Of a stretch of DNA of 64,000 bases, positions 8,242 through 14,899 are shown piece after piece. The DNA comes from an uncultured Psychrobacillus sp. (lineage in GTDB: Bacteria; Bacillota; Bacilli; Bacillales_A; Planococcaceae), in the NCBI GenBank assembly GCA_934234185.1, contig CAKQHO010000005.1, forward strand, positions 1 to 64,000, given 5' to 3'. A program made the position numbers and the translations under genes. Every line of letters starts with the position of its first letter. Position 1 is the stretch's first letter. A model generated the notes under the pieces. That model was not told where the DNA came from and searched no databases. It worked only from the letters and a program-made list of their open reading frames with translations.

Positions 8242-9597
8242 ATGGCATTTGAAGGATTAGCAGAGCGACTCCAAGGAACGATTCAGAAAATCAAAGGAAA
8301 AGGTAAGATTTCTGAAGCAGACGTTAAAGAGATGATGAGAGAAGTCCGCTATGCACTGTTAGAGGCGGACGTTAACTTAAAAGTCGTGAAAGAGTTTGTT
8401 AAAAACGTTTCCGAAAGAGCTGTTGGTCAGGAAGTAATGAAAAGCCTCACACCTGGTCAGCAGGTTGTCAAAATAGTAAAAGATGAACTGACTAATTTAA
8501 TGGGTGGAGAGCAAAGTCAAATCTCCTTCTCTACAAGACCTCCAACTGTCATTATGATGGTGGGCTTGCAGGGTGCAGGGAAAACAACCACTACAGGGAA
8601 GCTGGCTAATGTACTACGTAAAAAGTATAATAAAAAGCCTTTGTTGATTGCTGCTGATATTTATCGACCAGCAGCTGTTAAACAACTTGAAACATTAGGT
8701 AAACAGCTTTCCTTGCCTGTATTCCAATTAGGTACAGATATTTCGCCAGTAGAAATTGTGAGACAGGGTCTAGAAAAAGCGAAGGAAGACCATAACGACG
8801 TAGTCATTATCGATACTGCCGGTCGACTTCATATAGACGAAACGCTCATGCAGGAATTGAAGGATATACGCGCACTGAAAGAGCCAGACGAGATATTCTT
8901 AGTCGTGGATGCTATGACTGGTCAAGATGCGGTTAATGTCGCAAATAACTTCAATGAATCTATCGGCATCACTGGCGTCGTTCTGACGAAGCTAGACGGC
9001 GATACTCGAGGTGGAGCTGCTCTATCTATTCGTTCTATCACTCAAAAGCCTATTAAATTTGTAGGGATGGGTGAAAAAATGGATGCCCTAGAGCCATTCC
9101 ATCCTGAACGAATGGCTTCTCGTATTTTAGGAATGGGAGATGTAATGTCTCTTATCGAAAAGGCGCAGGCCAATGTGGATGAAGAGCGTGCGAAGGAATT
9201 GGAAGAGAAATTTAGAACACAATCCTTCACATTGGATGATTTCCTAGAGCAACTTAGCCAAGTGAAGAAAATGGGACCTCTTGATGAAATTTTAAAGATG
9301 CTTCCTGGCGCTAACAAAATCAAAGGGCTTGAAAATGCTAAAGTGGATGAAAAGCAAATGGATCGAGTAGAAGCTATCATCTATTCGATGACTTCTCAGG
9401 AAAAAGTTACCCCTGAGATTATTAATGGTCCAAGGAAAAAACGCATTGCCAAAGGATCAGGTACGTCAATCCAGGATGTAAATCGTTTGCTGAAGCAGTT
9501 TGATGATATGAAAAAAATGATGAAGCAAATGACAAGCATGAGTCAAAAAGGGAAGAAAAAGATGAAAATGCCAGGTTTGGATTCCCTATTTAAGTAA
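8242..9597 (+). CDS. ffh: Signal recognition particle protein Ffh
   Basis: 451 residues. GTPase that binds signal sequences and SRP RNA and delivers ribosomes to FtsY. N domain residues 1-95; G domain with GLQGAGKTTTTGKLA (108-122), DTAGRLHID and TKLDGDTRGG; methionine-rich M domain from about residue 325 with the RNA-binding helices (GSGTSIQDVNRLLKQF) and a KMMKQM tail. It follows ylxM by 13 bases with a TAGGAGG site. Confidence 0.97.
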   Translation: MAFEGLAERLQGTIQKIKGKGKISEADVKEMMREVRYALLEADVNLKVVKEFVKNVSERAVGQEVMKSLTPGQQVVKIVKDELTNLMGGEQSQISFSTRPPTVIMMVGLQGAGKTTTTGKLANVLRKKYNKKPLLIAADIYRPAAVKQLETLGKQLSLPVFQLGTDISPVEIVRQGLEKAKEDHNDVVIIDTAGRLHIDETLMQELKDIRALKEPDEIFLVVDAMTGQDAVNVANNFNESIGITGVVLTKLDGDTRGGAALSIRSITQKPIKFVGMGEKMDALEPFHPERMASRILGMGDVMSLIEKAQANVDEERAKELEEKFRTQSFTLDDFLEQLSQVKKMGPLDEILKMLPGANKIKGLENAKVDEKQMDRVEAIIYSMTSQEKVTPEIINGPRKKRIAKGSGTSIQDVNRLLKQFDDMKKMMKQMTSMSQKGKKKMKMPGLDSLFK

Positions 9598-9633
9598 TTT
9601 TTTAAAAATAAATAAGGTGTTAAGAAAAAACAC

Positions 9634-9662
9634 TTTACAAACATCTAAAAGCTTGATAATAT
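9634..9662 (+). promoter_or_regulatory. Sigma-A promoter of rpsP operon
   Basis: TTTACA (9634-9639), 17 bases, TAATAT (9657-9662), about 38 bases before the rpsP start. It would drive rpsP and khpA. Confidence 0.75.
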
Positions 9663-9700
9663 ACTATCTTGTGTGAAACTATTCGGAGGTGCAATAAAAA

Positions 9701-9973
9701 ATGGCAGTTAAAATTCGTTTAAAACGTATGGGAGCTAAAAAATCTCCTTTCTATCGTATTGTAGTAGCAGACTCTCGCTCACCACGTGATGGTCGTCAAA
9801 TTGAAACAGTAGGTACTTACAACCCACTTACAAAACCAGCTGAAGTAAAAATTAACGAAGAATTAGCGTTAAAATGGCTTCAAGATGGTGCGAAACCATC
9901 TGACACAGTACGTAACTTGTTCTCTGAACAAGGAATTATGGAAAAATTCCATAACGCAAAATTCGGCAAATAA
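9701..9973 (+). CDS. rpsP: 30S ribosomal protein S16
   Basis: 90 residues, full length. The N-terminal MAVKIRLKRMGAKKSPFYRI and RDGRQIETVGTYNP are diagnostic of bacterial S16, which binds 16S rRNA early in small-subunit assembly. A CGGAGGTG site precedes the ATG. It is the first gene after the 9634 promoter and is followed 14 bases later by khpA. Confidence 0.98.
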   Translation: MAVKIRLKRMGAKKSPFYRIVVADSRSPRDGRQIETVGTYNPLTKPAEVKINEELALKWLQDGAKPSDTVRNLFSEQGIMEKFHNAKFGK

Positions 9974-9987
9974 TCGGAGGGTACAAT

Positions 9988-10218
9988 GTGGAGCAGCTGA
10001 TCGAAGCAATCGTAAAACCATTAGTTGATTATCCAGATAATGTTCAGGTTGGCAAAGAGGAAAGTGTAAACCGTATAGTTTATAAACTTTCTGTTCATCC
10101 TGAAGATATGGGAAAAGTAATTGGCAAACAAGGTCGCGTAGCGAAATCTATTCGAACTATTGTGTACTCAGCAGCAGGCAGTAACCAGAAGAAAATATAT
10201 GTCGACATTTTGGATTAA
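9988..10218 (+). CDS. khpA: KhpA, small KH-domain RNA-binding protein
   Basis: 76 residues, a single type II KH domain with its GKQG loop (MGKVIGKQGRVAKSIRT). KhpA pairs with KhpB/Jag and binds RNA; in B. subtilis it is YlqC. The start is GTG 9988, fixed by homology (MEQLIEAIVKPLV) and the CGGAGGG site. An out-of-frame ATG at 9986 that ends after four codons overlaps it. In B. subtilis ylqD would follow; here it does not. Confidence 0.94.
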   Translation: MEQLIEAIVKPLVDYPDNVQVGKEESVNRIVYKLSVHPEDMGKVIGKQGRVAKSIRTIVYSAAGSNQKKIYVDILD

Positions 10219-10237
10219 CTTCAATCTGTAATTGTAC

Positions 10238-10270
10238 AAAAAGGGAGAACAATTTGTTCTTCCTTTTTTG
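10238..10270 (+). terminator. Intrinsic terminator after khpA
   Basis: AAAAAGG-AGAACAA and TTGTTCT-CCTTTTTT form a hairpin with an almost closed loop and a T-run, 20 bases after the khpA stop. Confidence 0.85.
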
Positions 10271-10307
10271 TAGAATAAGAAAGGTAAATACAGCGCCTTT
10301 CTCCTCG

Positions 10308-10370
10308 AGCTAATATGGGAAAGCAGTGGTAGCTAGAGCGCTGCCTCCTCTCTTTCCCTTATTAGCTTTT
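10308..10370 (+). promoter_or_regulatory. Composite long hairpin upstream of rimM
   Basis: AGCTAATA (10308-10315) pairs with TATTAGCT (10360-10367); after one T-T mismatch GGGAAAG (10317-10323) pairs with CTTTCCC (10352-10358); inside, GGTAGC (10328-10333) pairs with GCTGCC (10340-10345). Four Ts follow. It may be a second terminator or a structured leader of rimM-trmD. Confidence 0.6.
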
Positions 10371-10421
10371 GTAGGCAGTTAAAGAAGCTGTTGCTTTTCC
10401 AAGTAGGAGGATGATTGGAAT

Positions 10422-10937
10422 ATGGAATGGTTTAATGTTGGGAAAATCGTTAATACCCATGGTATCTGGGGGGAAGTTCGTGTTATATCTACGACCGATT
10501 TCCCAGAGGAAAGGTACCAGGAAGGCAATGAGCTCACCCTGTTTAAGGCAGATGGTTCAAAGCCGATAAAAGTAAAGATTACAAGTCATCGCAAGCATAA
10601 AAACTTTGACCTGCTAACCTTCGAGGGGTACGGTCTATTAAAAGAAGTGGAAGGCTTTAGAGATGCTATTTTAAAGGTTTCAGACAAACAGCTTTCTGAG
10701 CTGGACGACAATGAGTTTTATTTTCATGAAATCATTGGTTGTACTGTTGTATCCACCGAGGGAGAAACTATTGGTACCGTAACAGAGATTTTACAGACTG
10801 GTGCCAATGATGTGTGGACAGTTCAGCCTGAAAAAGGCAGAGCACACTATATTCCCTACATTGAGGATGTAGTAAAAGATGTGAATATTGAAAGCAAAAG
10901 AATCACGATTGAAGTACTAGAAGGTTTATTATCATGA
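10422..10937 (+). CDS. rimM: Ribosome maturation factor RimM
   Basis: 171 residues. Assists 30S head maturation around S19. N-terminal RimM barrel (FNVGKIVNTHGIWGEVRV) and C-terminal PRC barrel (EFYFHEIIGC ... GANDVW ... PYIEDVVKDV). The ATG is fixed by homology; the AGGAGG at 10405-10410 is rather far, about 11-12 bases. The end overlaps trmD by 4 bases (ATGA), suggesting coupled translation. Confidence 0.95.
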   Translation: MEWFNVGKIVNTHGIWGEVRVISTTDFPEERYQEGNELTLFKADGSKPIKVKITSHRKHKNFDLLTFEGYGLLKEVEGFRDAILKVSDKQLSELDDNEFYFHEIIGCTVVSTEGETIGTVTEILQTGANDVWTVQPEKGRAHYIPYIEDVVKDVNIESKRITIEVLEGLLS

Positions 10938-11662
10938 TGAATATTCACATTCTTTCGCTGTTTCCGGAAATGTTTGAGGGTGTCTTCAACTCTTCCATCT
11001 TGAAAAAAGCGCAAGAAAAGAATGAGGTTTCTATCGACGTAGTCAACTTTCGTGAATATGCAGGTAATAAGCATAACCAAGTCGATGATTATCCGTACGG
11101 TGGAGGAGCGGGAATGGTATTAAAGCCAGAACCGATATTCCATGCGGTAGAGGCATTACCACCTAATAACAAGAGACGTGTCATTCTGATGTGTCCGCAA
11201 GGAGAGCGCTTTACCCAAAAGAAAGCCGAGGAGCTTGCAAAGGAAGAAGAGCTTGTTTTTATTTGCGGCCATTACGAGGGCTATGACGAGCGTATCAGAG
11301 AGCATTTGATAACTGATGAAATCTCTATCGGAGATTTTGTTTTGACTGGTGGAGAGCTTGCTGCTATGACTGTCGTAGATAGTGTCGTTCGATTGCTACC
11401 GAATGTTTTAGGCAAGGCAGAATCCCACGAGCAGGATTCTTTTTCTACTGGACTGCTTGAGCATCCTCATTATACGCGTCCAGCAGAGTTTAGAGGACAT
11501 AGAGTACCAGACGTCTTAATGTCCGGAAATCATGCCAACATAGAGAAATGGCGCAGAGAACAATCCCTAAAACGTACTTTGCAAAGAAGACCAGATTTGC
11601 TTGAAGATGCTAACTTTTCAGAGGCAGATCAAAAGCTCTTAAAAGCCTTAAAAGAAAAGTAA
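10934..11662 (+). CDS. trmD: tRNA (guanine-37-N1)-methyltransferase TrmD
   Basis: 242 residues. Methylates G37 of tRNAs reading CNN codons to prevent frameshifting, using S-adenosylmethionine bound in a trefoil knot. The knot motifs CGHYEGYDER and SIGDFVLTGGELAAM are intact. It starts at ATG 10934 inside the end of rimM; a second ATG at 10937 is equally possible. The next gene rplS has its own promoter. Confidence 0.97.
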   Translation: MMNIHILSLFPEMFEGVFNSSILKKAQEKNEVSIDVVNFREYAGNKHNQVDDYPYGGGAGMVLKPEPIFHAVEALPPNNKRRVILMCPQGERFTQKKAEELAKEEELVFICGHYEGYDERIREHLITDEISIGDFVLTGGELAAMTVVDSVVRLLPNVLGKAESHEQDSFSTGLLEHPHYTRPAEFRGHRVPDVLMSGNHANIEKWRREQSLKRTLQRRPDLLEDANFSEADQKLLKALKEK

Positions 11663-11680
11663 ATTTAACAGATTTACTAA

Positions 11681-11709
11681 TTGCATCCTAGGTGTAGTTG
11701 TGTTATATT
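11681..11709 (+). promoter_or_regulatory. Sigma-A promoter of rplS
   Basis: TTGCAT (11681-11686), 17 bases, TATATT (11704-11709). Transcription from about 11716 would give an 84-base leader before the L19 start. Confidence 0.75.
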
Positions 11710-11715
11710 TTACTA

Positions 11716-11796
11716 TGTACTTTTATGTGAAGTACTGATTTTGGGTGTTCCGCTGCAACGACTAGTGTGTAAGAGCATTCTATATAAGGAGAGAAA
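11716..11796 (+). promoter_or_regulatory. Probable ribosomal protein L19 leader
   Basis: A leader between the promoter and rplS, starting with the hairpin GTACTT/AAGTAC (11717-11722, 11730-11735) and then GTTCCGCTGCAACGAC. Position, length and the CCGCTG core agree with my memory of the Firmicute L19 leader, which is thought to mediate autogenous control. No covariance model was run. Confidence 0.55.
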
Positions 11797-11799
11797 ATG

Positions 11800-12144
11800 A
11801 TGCAAAACATTATTTCAGAAATCACAAAAGATCAATTACGTACAGACCTACCTGACTTCCGTCCTGGGGACACAGTTCGTGTTCATGTGAAAGTTGTAGA
11901 GGGTACTCGTGAACGTATCCAAATGTACGAAGGTGTTGTAATTAAACGTCGTGGAGGCGGAATTAGCGAAACTTTCACAGTTCGTAAAATCTCTTCCGGT
12001 ATTGGTGTAGAGCGTACTTTCCCAGTACACACACCAAAAATTGCAAACTTAGAAGTTGTACGTCGTGGTAAAGTTCGTCGTGCTAAATTGTACTACTTAC
12101 GTGACCTACGTGGTAAAGCTGCTCGTATTAAAGAGCGTCGCTAA
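11800..12144 (+). CDS. rplS: 50S ribosomal protein L19
   Basis: 114 residues. L19 sits at the 30S-50S interface. RVHVKVVEGTRERIQ, GVVIKRRGGGISETFTVRK and RRAKLYYLRDLRGKAARIKE are typical. Of two adjacent ATGs (11797, 11800) the second matches the B. subtilis N-terminus (MQ...ITK.QLRTDLP) and is better spaced from AAGGAGAG. Confidence 0.97.
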   Translation: MQNIISEITKDQLRTDLPDFRPGDTVRVHVKVVEGTRERIQMYEGVVIKRRGGGISETFTVRKISSGIGVERTFPVHTPKIANLEVVRRGKVRRAKLYYLRDLRGKAARIKERR

Positions 12145-12154
12145 TAAGAAAAAT

Positions 12155-12204
12155 AAATGTTGTAGTGAAGGTGGCGACACTTTTGCTGCAACATTTTTAT
12201 TTTT
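12155..12204 (+). terminator. Strong intrinsic terminator after rplS
   Basis: AAATGTTGTAG (12155-12165) pairs with CTGCAACATTT (12186-12196) and an inner AAGGTG/CACTTT stem extends it; a TTTTTATTTTT tail follows. It insulates lepB from rplS. Confidence 0.93.
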
Positions 12205-12268
12205 ATGATAAGAAAGTAGTTATGCAATTTGTGATGATGCGGTGGAATCTCTAAAAATGAAACAACCC

Positions 12269-12353
12269 TTTCATACATAGTATAGAAAAGAAGAGACAGG
12301 GAATTTATAAAAGAGAAACTCTTTTCTTTTTGCCACCACATGAAATTCCCTGT
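12269..12353 (+). repeat. Nested inverted repeats upstream of lepB
   Basis: ACAGGGAATTT (12296-12306) and AAATTCCCTGT (12343-12353) are a perfect 11-base inverted repeat. Between them AAAAGAG/CTCTTTT (12309-12315, 12319-12325) is a perfect 7-base hairpin with a T-rich tail. A third dyad, TTTCATAC/GTATAGAAA, is at 12269-12288. The right arm overlaps the lepB promoter. Confidence 0.65.
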
Positions 12354-12358
12354 ACAAT
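12330..12358 (+). promoter_or_regulatory. Sigma-A promoter of lepB
   Basis: TTGCCA (12330-12335), 17 bases, TACAAT (12353-12358). It lies downstream of the in-frame ATG at 12330, which rules that ATG out as the lepB start. Confidence 0.75.
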
Positions 12359-12386
12359 AAAGATAGTAATCAAAGGGGGTAAGTTG

Positions 12387-12947
12387 ATGGAACAAGTAAA
12401 AAAAGAGAAGAATGAATTATGGGAATGGTCTAAAGCATTACTGATAGCATTTGGATTAGCCGCAATAATTCGTTTCTTTTTGTTTACCCCTATCGTAGTA
12501 GACGGAGAATCCATGATGCCTACATTAGAAAATGGGGACCGGATGGTCGTTAATAAGATAGGGTATATGGTAGGAGAGCCAGACAGATTTGATATAGTAG
12601 TATTTCATGCTCCTGAGCAAAAAAACTATATAAAACGTGTAATCGGGCTTCCAGGCGATCATATTGAGTTTAAAAATGATCAGCTTTTTATCAACGGAAA
12701 AGTAGTAGATGAGCCGTATCTTGACCAATATAAAGAAGAGATAGACGATGGAACTCTTACAGAAGATTTCACCTTAGAGGAAAAAATAAATATGGAGAAA
12801 ATCCCGGAAGGACATATTTTTGTCATGGGAGATAACCGAAGATATAGTAAGGACAGTCGTCATATTGGCCTAGTTGCTATTGATGAAATTATTGGCAGCA
12901 CGAATTTTGTATTTTGGCCAATAGAGGATTTTGGTACAGTAAAATAA
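12387..12947 (+). CDS. lepB: Type I signal peptidase
   Basis: 186 residues. Membrane-anchored serine protease that removes signal peptides from secreted proteins outside the membrane. One N-terminal transmembrane segment (about 17-34), catalytic Ser42 in GESMMPT and Lys83 in YIKRVIGLPGD, then GHIFVMGDNRRYSKDSR near the end. Short single-anchor form like SipS. ATG 12387 follows AAAGGGGGT and lies 3' of the promoter. It stands between rplS and rbgA, unlike in B. subtilis but as in many other Bacillales. Confidence 0.96.
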   Translation: MEQVKKEKNELWEWSKALLIAFGLAAIIRFFLFTPIVVDGESMMPTLENGDRMVVNKIGYMVGEPDRFDIVVFHAPEQKNYIKRVIGLPGDHIEFKNDQLFINGKVVDEPYLDQYKEEIDDGTLTEDFTLEEKINMEKIPEGHIFVMGDNRRYSKDSRHIGLVAIDEIIGSTNFVFWPIEDFGTVK

Positions 12948-13101
12948 TTCTCTAGAAGAATATAGGGTATCAAAAATCGCAACAAACAGAGATTCTACCT
13001 GCGGAAATCATCCGTAACTAGAATTCATGAAATGAAATGAAAGAAATTAATTACAGCTCAGCTTTTAAAGAGTTTGTTGTTTGTTTAGAAGGAGGAGCAC
13101 T

Positions 13102-13956
13102 ATGACAATTCAATGGTTTCCAGGTCATATGGCAAAGGCAAGAAGAGAAGTTACCGAAAATTTAAAGCTGGTCGATATTATATTCGAGCTAGTTGACGCA
13201 CGTTTGCCTCTTTCCTCTAGAAATCCCATGATTGACGATGTCATCAACCAAAAAACACGCCTGCTTATTTTAAACAAAATGGACATGGCAGATGCGACGC
13301 AGACGAAAAATTGGATAGCTTATTTTGAATCAAAAGGTATGCCTACAGTGGCAGTAAACTCTTTGGAGGGAAAAGGTCTCCAAACCATTTTCAAGACCGC
13401 TAAAGAGCTTCTAAAGCCCAAATGGGACCGAATGAAAGAAAAGGGTATGAAACCAAGAGCGATAAGAGCAATGATAGTTGGAATTCCGAACGTCGGCAAA
13501 TCTACGCTCATTAACCGTTTTGCAAAGAAAAACATCGCAAGAACAGGTAATACACCCGGAGTGACCAAGCGTCAGCAATGGATTAAGGTAGAAAAGGAAA
13601 TTGAATTACTAGATACACCTGGTATTCTTTGGCCAAAGTTCGAGGATCAAGAAATTGGCTATAAACTCGCGCTTACTGGTGCAATCAAGGATGCAGTAAT
13701 AAATATGGAAGACCTTGCAGTTTACGGTCTTCGCTTTCTATCCACTCATTACCCAAACCGTATGAAAGAAAGGTACGGTATTGCGGAGGTAAGTGAACAG
13801 CTAGTCGAAACCTTTGATCATATCGGAAAGCTTAGAAAGTGCTATGCTGGTGGCGGAGAGATAGACTATGATCAAGTGGCAGAGCTAATTGTTAGAGATA
13901 TTCGAAGCCAGCATTTAGGCAGTTTAACCTTTGATTTTATAGAAAAAGATAAATAA
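13102..13956 (+). CDS. rbgA: Ribosome biogenesis GTPase RbgA (YlqF)
   Basis: 284 residues. Circularly permuted GTPase needed for late 50S assembly. The NKMD motif (G4) comes first (LILNKMDMAD), then Walker A GIPNVGKSTLINRFAKK, switch region TPGVTKRQQW and DTPGILWPKF, followed by a C-terminal ANTAR-like helical domain. MTIQWFPGHMAKARRE is the family N-terminus, so ATG 13102 with AGGAGGAG is chosen over the TTG at 13081. Confidence 0.96.
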   Translation: MTIQWFPGHMAKARREVTENLKLVDIIFELVDARLPLSSRNPMIDDVINQKTRLLILNKMDMADATQTKNWIAYFESKGMPTVAVNSLEGKGLQTIFKTAKELLKPKWDRMKEKGMKPRAIRAMIVGIPNVGKSTLINRFAKKNIARTGNTPGVTKRQQWIKVEKEIELLDTPGILWPKFEDQEIGYKLALTGAIKDAVINMEDLAVYGLRFLSTHYPNRMKERYGIAEVSEQLVETFDHIGKLRKCYAGGGEIDYDQVAELIVRDIRSQHLGSLTFDFIEKDK

Positions 13957-13962
13957 GAAATG

Positions 13963-14006
13963 AAAAAGGGGTATCCAAAAAGTAAAACTTTCTGGATACC
14001 CCTTCA
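13963..14006 (+). repeat. Hairpin repeat, copy 1 (after rbgA)
   Basis: AAGGGGTATCCA (13966-13977) pairs perfectly with TGGATACCCCTT (13993-14004), with an inner AAAGT/ACTTT stem. The run of five As before the stem would give a U-tract only on the minus strand. The design matches the element at 19257-19300. It may still pause or terminate rbgA transcription. Confidence 0.75.
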
Positions 14007-14119
14007 TCAATACTAGTGTTGGTGGACCAACAGTCGTGTAGAGTTTAGATGGAACTTTCTCGAATTTTTTGAGCAATAGCCGATACATAGAGTAAGAATT
14101 GGGTAAAGTGGTGAAAACG

Positions 14120-14899
14120 ATGAATTTACAAGAGATGAAGGACAAACTAGAAAAGACATTCGAAATAGAGCCGTGGATCCTGGAGTTAGAAAAGGATACG
14201 AGAGCAGGGGCAAAAAAGCTATTAGAAAGCTGGAATAAAAAGCGAGAGCTTGTGTTGCTTACACGGGAATTACATCAGGAGAAGGTGGACTATGACCGAA
14301 GCTACACAAAAAGTCGAAATGATTTAGTTGCCGGGGTAGACGAGGCAGGGAGAGGTCCACTTGCAGGACCCGTCGTTACTGCTGCAGTCATTCTAGCTGA
14401 AAATACCGAGAGGCTAGTGGGATTGAATGATTCGAAGCAATTATCCAAACTCAAAAGAGAAGAGCTAGCAGCAATTATAAAAGAGGTGGCAATTAGCTAT
14501 TCTATTCATTTTCAATCTGTTGAAAAGATTGATCAGTTAAATATTTATGAAGCGACAAAGCAATCGATGGTAGAGGCAGTTAATACTTTAGAAGTCAGAC
14601 CACATGTTGTTTTGGTGGATGCTATGAAGCTTCCAATAGAAATAGAGACACACTCTATTATTAAGGGAGATGCGCTAAGCTTAGCTATTGCCGCTGCTTC
14701 TATTCTAGCGAAGACTGCAAGAGATCAATATATGGAGAACCTTCATGAAGAATTTCCTCAGTATTTATTTCACAAGCATGCAGGGTACGGAACTAAAGAG
14801 CATGTAGAAAAAATAATGGAATATGGTCCAACCGAGCATCATCGGAAAACGTTTGAACCGATTAAATCACTTTTACTGAAAAGCGAGGTGAATGTATGA
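14120..14899 (+). CDS. rnhB: Ribonuclease HII
   Basis: 259 residues from ATG 14120. Removes RNA from RNA-DNA hybrids and single ribonucleotides from DNA. Active-site acidic residues are in VAGVDEAGRGPLAGPVV, NDSKQLS and LVDAMKL; the C-terminal KHAGYGTKEHVE and YGPTEHHRKTF are family hallmarks. About 70 residues precede the catalytic core, as in B. subtilis RnhB. The start is uncertain: TTG 14099, GTG 14108 and GTG 14111 are in frame and no site is strong. It overlaps ylqG by 4 bases. Confidence 0.93.
   Translation: MNLQEMKDKLEKTFEIEPWILELEKDTRAGAKKLLESWNKKRELVLLTRELHQEKVDYDRSYTKSRNDLVAGVDEAGRGPLAGPVVTAAVILAENTERLVGLNDSKQLSKLKREELAAIIKEVAISYSIHFQSVEKIDQLNIYEATKQSMVEAVNTLEVRPHVVLVDAMKLPIEIETHSIIKGDALSLAIAAASILAKTARDQYMENLHEEFPQYLFHKHAGYGTKEHVEKIMEYGPTEHHRKTFEPIKSLLLKSEVNV

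Noticed and set aside
14079..14086. GCCGATAC resembling a sigma-D -10 before rnhB-ylqG-ylqH
   Set aside because: No TAAA-type -35 at 14-16 bases upstream, so only half a promoter; attractive because of the flagellar-like genes downstream but unsupported.
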